From Burkholderia sp. OK233 (GTDB taxonomy: Bacteria > Pseudomonadota > Gammaproteobacteria > Burkholderiales > Burkholderiaceae): DNA of 64,000 nucleotides. This document shows, one piece after another, positions 40,180 to 48,182 of this stretch. The notes below the pieces were generated by a model, which saw only the letters and a list, made by a program, of their open reading frames with translations, did not search any database and was not told the origin of the DNA. Position 1 is the first letter of the stretch. The number at the start of each line of letters is the position of its first letter. The stretch is from contig NZ_OCSR01000002.1 in NCBI RefSeq assembly GCF_900230185.1, forward strand, positions 1,488,001 through 1,552,000, in the 5' to 3' direction. The position numbers were made by a program, and so were the translations under genes.

Positions 40180-41097
40180 TTATTGCGCCTCGGTTTGCTG
40201 CTCGGCTTTGGCCGCAACCTTGCGGGTTTTGCGAGCGGCAGTGGGCGCCGACGCGGCCGCGCTAACGCGTTCGCGCGCTATTGCGCAGTAACTTTCATTG
40301 ATCTCATAGCCGACGAATTCGCGCTGCTGCCGAGCGCAAGCGACTGCGGTGGTGCCACTGCCCATGAACGGGTCGAGCACGCGCCCGCCCTTTGGACAAC
40401 TTGCCAACACCATCCGCTCGACGATTTCCAGAGGCTTCTGGGTCGGATGATCGACGCGCTCGGCGTGTTGCCGATGCAGTCGCGATACCGACCAGACGTC
40501 CTTCGGATTATAGCCAAGCTCCAGCCACTTGCTGCCTTCGAACAATTTACGCGAACGCGCCTTCTTCGTGACGGCATCGTACGGGATGCGGACGGGATCG
40601 AGATCGAAGAAATAGTCCTTCGACACCGCGAAAAAGCCAATGTTGTCGTGCACCGAAGTGAAACGGCGCACGGTTCCGCCCATGCTCGGCACACGCCGGT
40701 CCCAGATGATTTCGTTGATCATCGTGAGTTTTGTCTTCAGGAAGCTGAAGATTTCCGGCGCGTACTGCCAGGTGCAGAAGATATAGAGCGAACCCGACGG
40801 CTTGAGCTTCGGAATAGCCAACTCGAGCCAGCTACGCGTCCAGGCGAGGAAATCCTCGCCGGAGCGCATGTCGGAGTCGTTGCCATAATCCTTGCCGAGC
40901 CCATAAGGCGGATCGCAAAGGATCAGGTCGATCGACCCATCAGGGATGTTCGCCACATCGGTCAGAAAATCGCGGTTCAACAGCCGGATGCCGGCGGGCA
41001 CCTGCGGTAGCAAGGGTGCAGGTGCCTCGGCCGCCAGGACTTCGGCGACCGGGTTGGTTTCAAGCGCCGGTTGCGGCTCGTCGAACTCGTCGCGCAT
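40180..41097 (-). CDS. DNA (adenine or cytosine-N4) methyltransferase, beta-class, in the trp operon
   Basis: A 305-residue amino-methyltransferase with the catalytic DPPYGLGKDYGND motif (about residue 62) ahead of the SAM-binding FMGSGTTAVAC (about 244), the beta-class order. PTQKPLEIVERM, conserved in this family, precedes it. No restriction gene is adjacent, so it is likely an orphan, housekeeping or epigenetic methylase. From memory, a B. cenocepacia enzyme encoded at a trp locus (BCAM0992) was linked to GTWWAC methylation; orthology needs checking. It sits between trpB and trpA, an arrangement that recurs in Burkholderia. Confidence 0.88.
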   Translation of the reverse strand: MRDEFDEPQPALETNPVAEVLAAEAPAPLLPQVPAGIRLLNRDFLTDVANIPDGSIDLILCDPPYGLGKDYGNDSDMRSGEDFLAWTRSWLELAIPKLKPSGSLYIFCTWQYAPEIFSFLKTKLTMINEIIWDRRVPSMGGTVRRFTSVHDNIGFFAVSKDYFFDLDPVRIPYDAVTKKARSRKLFEGSKWLELGYNPKDVWSVSRLHRQHAERVDHPTQKPLEIVERMVLASCPKGGRVLDPFMGSGTTAVACARQQREFVGYEINESYCAIARERVSAAASAPTAARKTRKVAAKAEQQTEAQ

Positions 41098-41108
41098 CGT
41101 CGCGGCGC

Positions 41109-42302
41109 TCAGAACTGAATGCCCGATCGCTCAGCGACCGTATGCATGTCCTTGTCGCCGCGGCCCGACAGATTGACCAGAAGGATCTTGTCCTTCGGCA
41201 ACGTCGGCGCGAGCTTCGCAGCGTAAGCCAGCGCATGGCTGGACTCTAGCGCCGGAATAATGCCTTCGATGCGGCAGCAATCGTGGAACGCCTTGAGCGC
41301 TTCTTCGTCGGTGATGCCGACATATTGCGCGCGGTTGATATCCTTTAGCCACGCATGCTCAGGGCCGACGCCCGGGTAGTCCAGACCGGCCGAGATCGAA
41401 TGCGTCTCGATGATCTGACCGTTCTCGTCTTGCAGGAGATACGTGCGGTTGCCGTGCAGCACGCCCGGGCTGCCGCCGATCAACGAGGCCGCGTGACGGC
41501 CGGATTCGATCCCGTCGCCCGCTGCTTCGACACCGATCAGTTGCACCGAAGCGTCGTCAATGTACGGGTAAAAGATACCCATTGCGTTCGAACCGCCGCC
41601 AACGCACGCAATCACGGCGTCCGGCTGGCGACCGACCAGTTCGGGCATCTGCACCTTGCACTCGTCGCCGATCACGCGCTGGAAGTCGCGCACCATCATC
41701 GGATACGGATGCGGTCCCGCCACCGTGCCGATGATGTAGAACGTGTTTTCGACATTGGTCACCCAGTCGCGCATCGCTTCATTGAGCGCGTCCTTCAGCG
41801 TGCGCGAGCCGGACGTTACGGGCACGACGGTCGCGCCGAGCAGCTTCATCCGGTACACATTGGCGGCCTGACGGCGCACGTCTTCTTCGCCCATGTAGAC
41901 CACGCATTCCATGCCGAAGCGCGCCGCGATGGTCGCGGTCGCCACGCCATGCTGGCCCGCGCCGGTTTCCGCAATCACGCGCGGCTTGCCCATGCGCTTT
42001 GCGAGCAGCGCCTGGCCGATCACGTTATTGATCTTGTGAGCGCCGGTGTGATTCAGGTCTTCCCGCTTGAGGAAAACCTGCGCGCCGCCGAGCATTTCGC
42101 TCCAGCGTTGTGCGTGATAAATCGGGGACGGACGACCCACAAAATACTTCAGTTCGCGCTCGTATTCGGCGACGAATTCCGGGTCTTTCTGATATTTCTC
42201 GTACGCGGCACGCAGCTCGTCGAGTGCGTGAACCAGCGTTTCGGCGACGAACACGCCGCCATATTGGCCGAAATGGCCTCTTTCGTCAGGCAAGTTATAC
42301 AT
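41109..42302 (-). CDS. trpB: Tryptophan synthase beta chain
   Basis: TrpB condenses indole with serine using PLP. The 397-residue protein has the PLP lysine Lys90 in HTGAHKINN, the substrate loop in ETGAGQHGVA and the glycine-rich phosphate site GGGSNAMG. I choose the ATG at 42302 (MYNLPDERGHFG, typical TrpB start) rather than one three codons upstream. It lies downstream of trpF by 60 bases and upstream of the methyltransferase by 11. Confidence 0.96.
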   Translation of the reverse strand: MYNLPDERGHFGQYGGVFVAETLVHALDELRAAYEKYQKDPEFVAEYERELKYFVGRPSPIYHAQRWSEMLGGAQVFLKREDLNHTGAHKINNVIGQALLAKRMGKPRVIAETGAGQHGVATATIAARFGMECVVYMGEEDVRRQAANVYRMKLLGATVVPVTSGSRTLKDALNEAMRDWVTNVENTFYIIGTVAGPHPYPMMVRDFQRVIGDECKVQMPELVGRQPDAVIACVGGGSNAMGIFYPYIDDASVQLIGVEAAGDGIESGRHAASLIGGSPGVLHGNRTYLLQDENGQIIETHSISAGLDYPGVGPEHAWLKDINRAQYVGITDEEALKAFHDCCRIEGIIPALESSHALAYAAKLAPTLPKDKILLVNLSGRGDKDMHTVAERSGIQF

Positions 42303-42362
42303 GGTGATCACTCTTCTCAGTGTGGCGCACGGGTTTCGTATGAGAAAACCGCGCCGCCTGAA

Positions 42363-43076
42363 TCATTCAGCGTCCGCTGCGCGCACTGCGCGTACGAACG
42401 CCGCCATCCGGGCGTGATCTTTCACGCCCCTGGCGCCCGGCACTTCGATGCCGCTCGAGACATCGACCGCGTACGGGCGCACGCGATGGATCGCATCACT
42501 GACGTTTTGCGCGTTCAACCCACCACTCAAAACGGCCCGACGCGCGAGCTCTGCTGGAATAAGTGACCAATCGAAAACCTTCCCGCCGCCGCCATAGCCT
42601 TCGACATGGGTGTCGAGCAGAAGGCCGCTGGCTGCTGAATAGTTAAGCGCTGATTTTACCAAATCTGCCGGTTGAGTATCCGCCGCGACTCGCAAGGCGC
42701 GCAACCAAGGCAAACCCGCAACGCCGGCGAGGGATTCGCACTGCTCCGCGGTCTCGTCGCCGTGGAACTGCAGCAGCGTCAGCCCGACATTGCTGGCGAC
42801 TTCGCGAATCCAGTCCTGCGTTGCGTTCACGAACAAGCCGACTACCGACACGAACGGCGGCACGTCGTGCACCAGCTCGACCGCCTGCGCAACGCTCACC
42901 GAACGCGGGCTCGGCGGATAGAACACGAGGCCGATCGCGTCGGCGCCGAGGTCGATCGCCAGCGACACGTCTTCCGGCTTCGACAGGCCGCACAGCTTGA
43001 TGCGCGTGCGATGCGGTGCGGCGTGCGGTTGCGTGCCGGCGTCAGCTTCGACTGCCAGGGTTTCGGTTGATTTCAT
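42363..43076 (-). CDS. trpF: Phosphoribosylanthranilate isomerase
   Basis: TrpF catalyses the third Trp-specific step. The 237-residue TIM-barrel protein carries the N-terminal catalytic Cys in RTRIKLCGL, VGLFVNAT, LLQFHGDE, the catalytic Asp in LLLDTHVEGYGG, SGLNAQN, and VDVSSGIEVPGARGVKD for phosphate binding. The ATG at 43076 overlaps the truA stop (ATGA), so truA and trpF are coupled. An extra 30-residue N-terminus precedes the barrel. Confidence 0.94.
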   Translation of the reverse strand: MKSTETLAVEADAGTQPHAAPHRTRIKLCGLSKPEDVSLAIDLGADAIGLVFYPPSPRSVSVAQAVELVHDVPPFVSVVGLFVNATQDWIREVASNVGLTLLQFHGDETAEQCESLAGVAGLPWLRALRVAADTQPADLVKSALNYSAASGLLLDTHVEGYGGGGKVFDWSLIPAELARRAVLSGGLNAQNVSDAIHRVRPYAVDVSSGIEVPGARGVKDHARMAAFVRAVRAADAE

Positions 43077-43885
43077 GTTTGAGCCTGGTCGGTCCATACG
43101 GTACTCCACGGCACGCTGCCGGTCTGCGGCGCGGGCACAGCGAATTGCTCAGGATAGCCCACCTGCGCCAGGTACAGGCCATCAGGCATGAAGGTCGGCG
43201 CGGCACAGTCGCGATCGCGGCTGGCGAGAACCTCGGCCATCCATTCGGCCGGATGGCGTCCCCGGCCGATATCGACGAGACAGCCCATCAGGTTACGCAC
43301 CATGTGGTGCAAGAATGCGTTCGCCCGAAAACGGAAATGAACGAAGTCGCCCTGTTGCCGCAGGTCGATCTGATACAGATGCTTGACCGGCGTTTTCGCC
43401 TGGCATTGCGACGATCGGAATGCCGAAAAGTCGTGATCGCCGATCAGATAGGCCGCGGCGGTCCGCATGGCGTCGACGTCGAGCGGCGTGTGGATCCAGC
43501 CGGCCCGCGTATCCTGCATCGGCGAGCGGAACGGATGGACGTACAGGACGTAGTAATAGGTCCGTTCGAACGCCGAAAAACGCGCGTGGAACGCATCGGG
43601 CATCGGCTTGGCCCACTGCACCGCGATCGTCTTCGGCAGGAAGGCGTTGGTGCCGCGAATCCACGAAAAGTCCGTGCGATCGAGTTCAGTATCGAAGTGC
43701 ACGACCTGGCCGAGGCCGTGCACGCCGGTATCCGTGCGCCCAGCTACAACGGTTTGCACAGGCGTTTGCGCAAACTCGCGCAACGCCCGTTCGAGCTCGT
43801 CCTGCACAGTCTTGCCGTGCGGCTGCGACTGCCAGCCGTAGAATGCCGAGCCGTCGTACTGGACGCCTAGCGCAATACGCTTCAC
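43073..43885 (-). CDS. truA: tRNA pseudouridine(38-40) synthase
   Basis: TruA isomerises U38-U40 in the anticodon arm of tRNAs. The 270-residue protein has the catalytic Asp52 in AGRTDTGVHG, the start RIALGVQYDGSAFYGWQ, and FRANAFLHHMVRNLMG. It overlaps fimV upstream and trpF downstream by ATGA junctions, giving a coupled fimV-truA-trpF set, an order known in Burkholderia and Pseudomonas. Confidence 0.95.
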   Translation of the reverse strand: MKRIALGVQYDGSAFYGWQSQPHGKTVQDELERALREFAQTPVQTVVAGRTDTGVHGLGQVVHFDTELDRTDFSWIRGTNAFLPKTIAVQWAKPMPDAFHARFSAFERTYYYVLYVHPFRSPMQDTRAGWIHTPLDVDAMRTAAAYLIGDHDFSAFRSSQCQAKTPVKHLYQIDLRQQGDFVHFRFRANAFLHHMVRNLMGCLVDIGRGRHPAEWMAEVLASRDRDCAAPTFMPDGLYLAQVGYPEQFAVPAPQTGSVPWSTVWTDQAQT

Positions 43886-46551
43886 GACAACGGTGCGAGC
43901 GTCGAGAGCAGCGCGCGAGCCTCGGTGCGCGTAGCCGGATCGTTCGCTTCGATCACTTCGTTGATAAGCGTGCGCGCACCGGACAGATCGCCGAGGTCGA
44001 TATATTCGGCGGCCAAATCAAGCTTGTTGCGAGCGATGCGGGTGAGATCGGCCCGCGTGAAGGCCGGCAACGGCTGAGCTGGGCTCGGCGGCAACTCCAG
44101 GTCGAAATCGAGCTTCAGCGCGCCGAAGCCGGCCGCGCCCAAGCCCGCGACGGCCGCATGGCCTGCGGTGCCGGCGGCGATTTCGTCAGCGACATGCGGA
44201 GCGTCGTCCGGATCGTGCGGCGCCACGGTTTGCTGTGCGATGGCTTCCTGGGATGCAACCGGCTGTGTCGTCTGCGATCCGGATACGCTCGCTGCTGCAT
44301 CGTCGGTCGATTCGACACGCGGCGGCAATGGCATGTTCAGGCTGCTGAATGCATCGACGGCATCGCGCGGGAACTCGGTCGGAACAGCCAGCGCGGGCTG
44401 AATTTGCGTGACAGGTGCCGGCTCGAAATTCGGTGCGCCATCGGGCGTCGCGGATTCGGCGTGCTGATGTGACGGCGGTTGCGGTTGCGACTCATGGACC
44501 GGATGTGCCGACGTCTCGCCGTACGGCGAAGTCGTGTGCGGTTCGGCCTGCTGACGCGTGAAGTCGATGACCGGCAGCGGCGGGGTGTCCTGATGGCTCT
44601 GCGGCTCTGCAAGCGACTCATTCGTCCGATCGGCCAACGGCGTGGCCGGCGCGCTCGATGCGGGTTCGTCGTCCCATTGCAGACGGTGCGGAGGCACCTC
44701 TTGCTGGAAGGTCTCGTTGACCGGTTCAAGCGACGTCAGCGGCAATGCTTCAGCACCGAGTTCCGCGGCGGCTGCGAGACTCGCAGCCGTGGTCGCCCCG
44801 TCGAGGTTTTCGTGATGGGCCGAGGGAAGCGGTTCGGATGTGGAACCGCTTTGGCCGATCGATTCAGTGTCCTGGCTCGGTTGCGCAGCTTCCAACGGCG
44901 CGGGCGTTGGGTGGATTTCCTGCGACACGTGTTGGAACGCATCGTGGTCCTGTGTGGGCAAGCCTGTGTGCGGCTGGTGGGCAGCGGCTTCGTGTTCTGC
45001 TGCGGCGCGTTGTGCTGCGTCGTGATCTTCTGCCGCACGCTCAGCCGCGGCTTTGTCTGCCTCCGCGCGTTCGGCTTCTGCGCGCTCTGCTTCTGCGTTT
45101 TCTACCGCCGCGCGGTCCGCTTCTGCACGTTCCGCCGCCAAGCGTTCGGTTGCCGCGCGCTCTGCACTTTCTCGCTCTGCTGCCTCGTGCGCCGCCGCTT
45201 CCCGCGCAGCCGCCGCGCGAATTTCCGCTTCGCGCTCCGCTGCCACGCGTTCCGCCACGTCCTGCGCTGCCGCCTCATCCCCAGCAGTCTCGTGGCCAGC
45301 CGGCGCCAATACCGCCGCATGCCCTGCTGCCGCTTCGTCGCTCACGTCCGACGCTCCGCGCGTCGAATCGACATCCTGCGACCCAGACGCTCGCGCGGAA
45401 GCCGCCGCTGCGTCCTCCGCCAGCGAGCCTCCTGCCGCCGCAACACCGGCGCGCTTACGCCGACGCATACGCAAAGCCGCCAGCAACACGACCAACGCGG
45501 CGCCGATCGCCGCCGCCACGCTCAAATTCGTTTGCGAGATGCCGGCGTCGTTCGACGTGGAAATCGTCGCGCCGCCACGACCGGAAACGACCGCCGCAGA
45601 CGAAACGCCGGCGGCCGGCTGCGCACCGTTCGTCGCAGGCGTGACCTGCGCGGCCGGCGAACCACCGATGCCATGTTTCTGCAGCTCCATCAGGACACGG
45701 TTTTTCAGCGCAAGCAATTGCTGCAAGCTGGATACCTGCGCACGCGGTTGCGATGCCGGCTGTGCGGCGGCCGTCGCTGCTGTGGCAGCCGCCGACGCAC
45801 CTTCGGCAGCCTCACTGGCCGAGGGCTGGATCGCGCCCGACCAGACGTGTGCGCCGCTGGCCGGCAACGCGCCTGCAGCCTGTGAACCCGCTACGGGGGC
45901 CGCTGAGGCCGCGCCAGCCGCTGCCGAGCTACCCGGTGTTATCGGGCTTGCTTCAGCCGTCGAGCTGGCCGTCGTCCCTGAAACCGCCGGCGTGGCCGGG
46001 GCTGCGGCGCGAGCCGCGGCGCTTGCCGCAGCGGCGTTGACCTGCGCGACGCCGCTCGCGGCGCCAACCGCCGCACCGGCCACGGCCGCGTTCGGCGCGG
46101 AAGCAGGCACAGCCGTAGCCGTAGCAGCCGTTGGTGCGGCAGACGCAGCCCCCGCAACCGCCGCGGAAGCCGCCAAAGCGCCGGACGCATCCAGCGCAGG
46201 GACCGTCAACATCGCGCCTACACGCATCCGGCTCGGATCATGACTCATGAAGGCATTCGGATTCGCATCGAACAGCGCGCGCGAAGCGCGTGCGAGCGTT
46301 CCCCGGTCGTGCGATTGCGTGACGGCAATCGCCACATCGTTCAACGACTGTCCGGGCCGCACCGTATATTGACTCCCCGCGGCGTAAGAAACGGAGGCGC
46401 CCTCCGGTGCACTCGCAGCGTCGCCCGGCGCTGCCACTGCACTACCAACGCCGGCGCCAGCCAGCGCGAGCGCCAAAGCGGCCGCGGCCGTCAGTCGGCC
46501 CGTACCTTGATGCATAAACATAGCCCGAAGGGAAGAGAGTCGAAGGTTCAT
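43882..46551 (-). CDS. fimV: FimV-like LysM-domain envelope protein
   Basis: An 889-residue protein in FimV order: signal sequence (about 1-37, ending GVGSAVAA), a LysM-like peptidoglycan-binding region (about 50-110, YTVRPGQSLNDVAIAVTQ), a low-complexity Ala/Pro linker, a predicted short coiled coil (SLQQLLALKNRVLMELQKHG), one membrane helix (about 338-360), a very Ala/Glu/Arg-rich cytoplasmic region with repeated AERAEA-type heptads, and the C-terminal FimV domain (last 75 residues, KLDLAAEYIDLGDLSGARTL). FimV organises polar type IV pili and twitching. The ATG at 46551 follows TGGAG; an upstream frame to 46809 crosses the asd terminator and is rejected. Confidence 0.88.
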   Translation of the reverse strand: MNLRLSSLRAMFMHQGTGRLTAAAALALALAGAGVGSAVAAPGDAASAPEGASVSYAAGSQYTVRPGQSLNDVAIAVTQSHDRGTLARASRALFDANPNAFMSHDPSRMRVGAMLTVPALDASGALAASAAVAGAASAAPTAATATAVPASAPNAAVAGAAVGAASGVAQVNAAAASAAARAAAPATPAVSGTTASSTAEASPITPGSSAAAGAASAAPVAGSQAAGALPASGAHVWSGAIQPSASEAAEGASAAATAATAAAQPASQPRAQVSSLQQLLALKNRVLMELQKHGIGGSPAAQVTPATNGAQPAAGVSSAAVVSGRGGATISTSNDAGISQTNLSVAAAIGAALVVLLAALRMRRRKRAGVAAAGGSLAEDAAAASARASGSQDVDSTRGASDVSDEAAAGHAAVLAPAGHETAGDEAAAQDVAERVAAEREAEIRAAAAREAAAHEAAERESAERAATERLAAERAEADRAAVENAEAERAEAERAEADKAAAERAAEDHDAAQRAAAEHEAAAHQPHTGLPTQDHDAFQHVSQEIHPTPAPLEAAQPSQDTESIGQSGSTSEPLPSAHHENLDGATTAASLAAAAELGAEALPLTSLEPVNETFQQEVPPHRLQWDDEPASSAPATPLADRTNESLAEPQSHQDTPPLPVIDFTRQQAEPHTTSPYGETSAHPVHESQPQPPSHQHAESATPDGAPNFEPAPVTQIQPALAVPTEFPRDAVDAFSSLNMPLPPRVESTDDAAASVSGSQTTQPVASQEAIAQQTVAPHDPDDAPHVADEIAAGTAGHAAVAGLGAAGFGALKLDFDLELPPSPAQPLPAFTRADLTRIARNKLDLAAEYIDLGDLSGARTLINEVIEANDPATRTEARALLSTLAPLS

Positions 46552-46624
46552 CGGGACTCCAGGCGCGTCAGCGCGCAGCCCTTGTTTGCGGTTGGAAAGA
46601 GACAAGATAATCGGAGCACACAAT

Positions 46625-46652
46625 GAAAAAAGCGCCGCGCAAGCGCGACGCT
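46625..46652 (-). terminator. Rho-independent terminator after asd
   Basis: On the minus strand the hairpin AGCGTCGCGC-TT-GCGCGGCGCT (one mismatch) is followed by TTTTTT. It lies 39 bases after the asd stop and separates asd from fimV. A second small hairpin, CTACGCG/CGCGTAG, lies just ahead of it. Confidence 0.88.
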
Positions 46653-46690
46653 TCTTGAGTTTTCTACGCGTCGTGAGCGCGTAGTTTACT

Positions 46691-47812
46691 TTACTTGTCG
46701 AGCACAATGCGAAGCATGCGACGCAGCGGTTCTGCCGCGCCCCACAGCAGCTGATCGCCGACCGTGAACGCCGACAGATATTCGCCGCCCATCGCCAGTT
46801 TCCGCACACGGCCGACCGGCACCGTCAGCGTGCCCGTCACCACCGCCGGGGACAGATCACGCATCGACGCTTCGCGTTCGTTCGGCACAACCTTGACCCA
46901 GTCGTTGCCCGACGCGAGGATGCTGTTCACTTCGTCCAGCGGCACGTCCTTGTTCAGCTTGATGGTCAGCGCCTGCGAGTGGCAGCGCATTGCGCCGATC
47001 CGCACGCACAGGCCGTCTACCGGGATCGAACCCGGCGTGCCCATGGCCGGCTTGCCGAGGATCTTGTTGGTTTCCGCGCCGCCCTTCCACTCTTCCTTCG
47101 ACATGCCGTTGCCGAGATCCTTGTCGATCCACGGAATCAGCGAGCCGGCGAGCGGCACGCCGAAGTTGTCGGTCGGCATACGATCGCTGTTCATCGCGCT
47201 CAGCACGCGGCGGTCGATGTCGAGAATCGCCGACGACGGATCAGCCAGGTCTTCCTTGGCCGCTCCGTACAGCGTGCCCATTTGCTGCAGCAGTTCGCGC
47301 ATATTCTGCGCGCCCGCGCCCGAAGCGGCCTGATACGTCATGGCCGTCATCCAGTCGACGAGGTTTTCGCGGAACAGGCCGCCCAGCGCCATCAGCATCA
47401 GGCTGACCGTGCAATTGCCGCCGATAAAATTCTTCTGACCTTTGACCAGCGCGTTCTTGATCACGTCGAGGTTAACCGGGTCGAGAATGATGACCGCGTC
47501 ATCCTTCATGCGCAGCGACGAAGCCGCGTCGATCCAGTAGCCATTCCAGCCCGCTGCGCGCAGCTTCGGGAACACTTCATTCGTGTAATCGCCGCCCTGG
47601 CAGGAGATGATCGCTTCGCACTTCTTCAGGTCTTCGATGCTTGTCGCATCTTTGAGCTTGGTCTCGTTTTTGGCGAACGACGGCGCGTTGCCGCCCGCGT
47701 TGCTGGTGCTGAAAAACACCGGTTCGATCAAGTCGAAATCGCCTTCCTGCTGCATACGTTGCATCAGGACGCTGCCGACCATACCGCGCCAACCTACGAG
47801 ACCTACGTTCAT
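46691..47812 (-). CDS. asd: Aspartate-semialdehyde dehydrogenase
   Basis: Asd reduces aspartyl phosphate to aspartate semialdehyde, the branch point to lysine/diaminopimelate, threonine, isoleucine and methionine. The 373-residue protein begins MNVGLVGWRGMVGS (NADP fold); the catalytic Cys134 is in GGNCTVSLML, with the substrate-binding RIGAMRCHSQ later. This is the enterobacterial-type Asd (about 370 residues). The ATG at 47812 is set by the Rossmann start and GAAGGG upstream. A leader ORF and paired stems lie between its promoter and start. Confidence 0.95.
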   Translation of the reverse strand: MNVGLVGWRGMVGSVLMQRMQQEGDFDLIEPVFFSTSNAGGNAPSFAKNETKLKDATSIEDLKKCEAIISCQGGDYTNEVFPKLRAAGWNGYWIDAASSLRMKDDAVIILDPVNLDVIKNALVKGQKNFIGGNCTVSLMLMALGGLFRENLVDWMTAMTYQAASGAGAQNMRELLQQMGTLYGAAKEDLADPSSAILDIDRRVLSAMNSDRMPTDNFGVPLAGSLIPWIDKDLGNGMSKEEWKGGAETNKILGKPAMGTPGSIPVDGLCVRIGAMRCHSQALTIKLNKDVPLDEVNSILASGNDWVKVVPNEREASMRDLSPAVVTGTLTVPVGRVRKLAMGGEYLSAFTVGDQLLWGAAEPLRRMLRIVLDK

Positions 47813-47836
47813 GACTTCATACCCTTCGAATGGAAA

Positions 47837-47886
47837 CTTCCCCGCATCTTTGCCCGCAGTGACCGCGCGGGGAAGATGAGCGGGCA
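47837..47886 (-). promoter_or_regulatory. Candidate attenuator: mutually exclusive stems upstream of asd
   Basis: Read on the minus strand: TGCCCGC (47886-47880), CTTCCCCGC (47875-47867), GCGGGCA (47857-47851), GCGGGGAAG (47845-47837), then TTT. The outer pair CTTCCCCGC/GCGGGGAAG is a perfect 9-bp stem; TGCCCGC/GCGGGCA is a perfect 7-bp stem. The two cross and so exclude each other in a simple secondary structure. The first arm starts ten bases after the stop of the upstream leader ORF, where a terminating ribosome would cover it. The T-run is short, so termination may be weak or Rho-assisted. Confidence 0.5.
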
Positions 47887-47896
47887 CGACGGACGA

Positions 47897-48025
47897 TCAG
47901 CGTTTCGTGATCGTTTTCGGGGTAATCGTTTTAATGAGCGCTTTGATGGTAATGGCGAGCTCAACCACACGGGCCGTTTTGCCGTGCTGGTTCGAAATCG
48001 AGGAGATTTGAGCTGTGTGCGCCAT
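47897..48025 (-). CDS. Putative leader peptide, Ile/Thr/Lys-rich, upstream of asd
   Basis: A 42-codon ORF, ATG at 48025 to TGA at 47897. The last 12 codons encode IKTITPKTITKR: three Ile, four Thr and three Lys, preceded by AITIKAL. These are products of the aspartate pathway served by the next gene, asd, as expected of a ribosome-stalling leader peptide (compare the Thr/Ile-rich thrL peptide of E. coli). No Shine-Dalgarno is visible; a TATATT at 48032-48037 would start transcription at or near the ATG, so it may be leaderless. Two competing stems follow directly. I recognise no homologue; the role is inferred from composition and position. Confidence 0.5.
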   Translation of the reverse strand: MAHTAQISSISNQHGKTARVVELAITIKALIKTITPKTITKR

Positions 48026-48031
48026 CGCTAC

Positions 48032-48037
48032 AATATA
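48032..48037 (-). promoter_or_regulatory. Putative -10 of the asd leader transcript
   Basis: TATATT on the minus strand, six bases before the A of the leader-ORF ATG, within GTGTATATTGTAG. No good -35 hexamer is visible 16-18 bp upstream, so the promoter is weakly supported. Confidence 0.4.
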
Positions 48038-48182
48038 CACGAAAACCGGAATCTGGCGACGTCATCGCACGCCGCTATCGCCCGTATTACGCGCGAATCG
48101 GCCTGTTTCGAGGCCAATTCGCGTTTTAAAGGCCGCTTTGAAGACTGTTTAGCGACCGATCTACCACCTGCTTCAAAGCGCC

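Noticed and set aside
44479..46243. Long plus-strand ORFs (up to 468 codons) opposite fimV
   Set aside because: They are antisense to the clearly coding, low-complexity fimV gene. Their products are Arg/Cys- or Ala/Ser-rich with no domain, as expected from GC-rich shadows.
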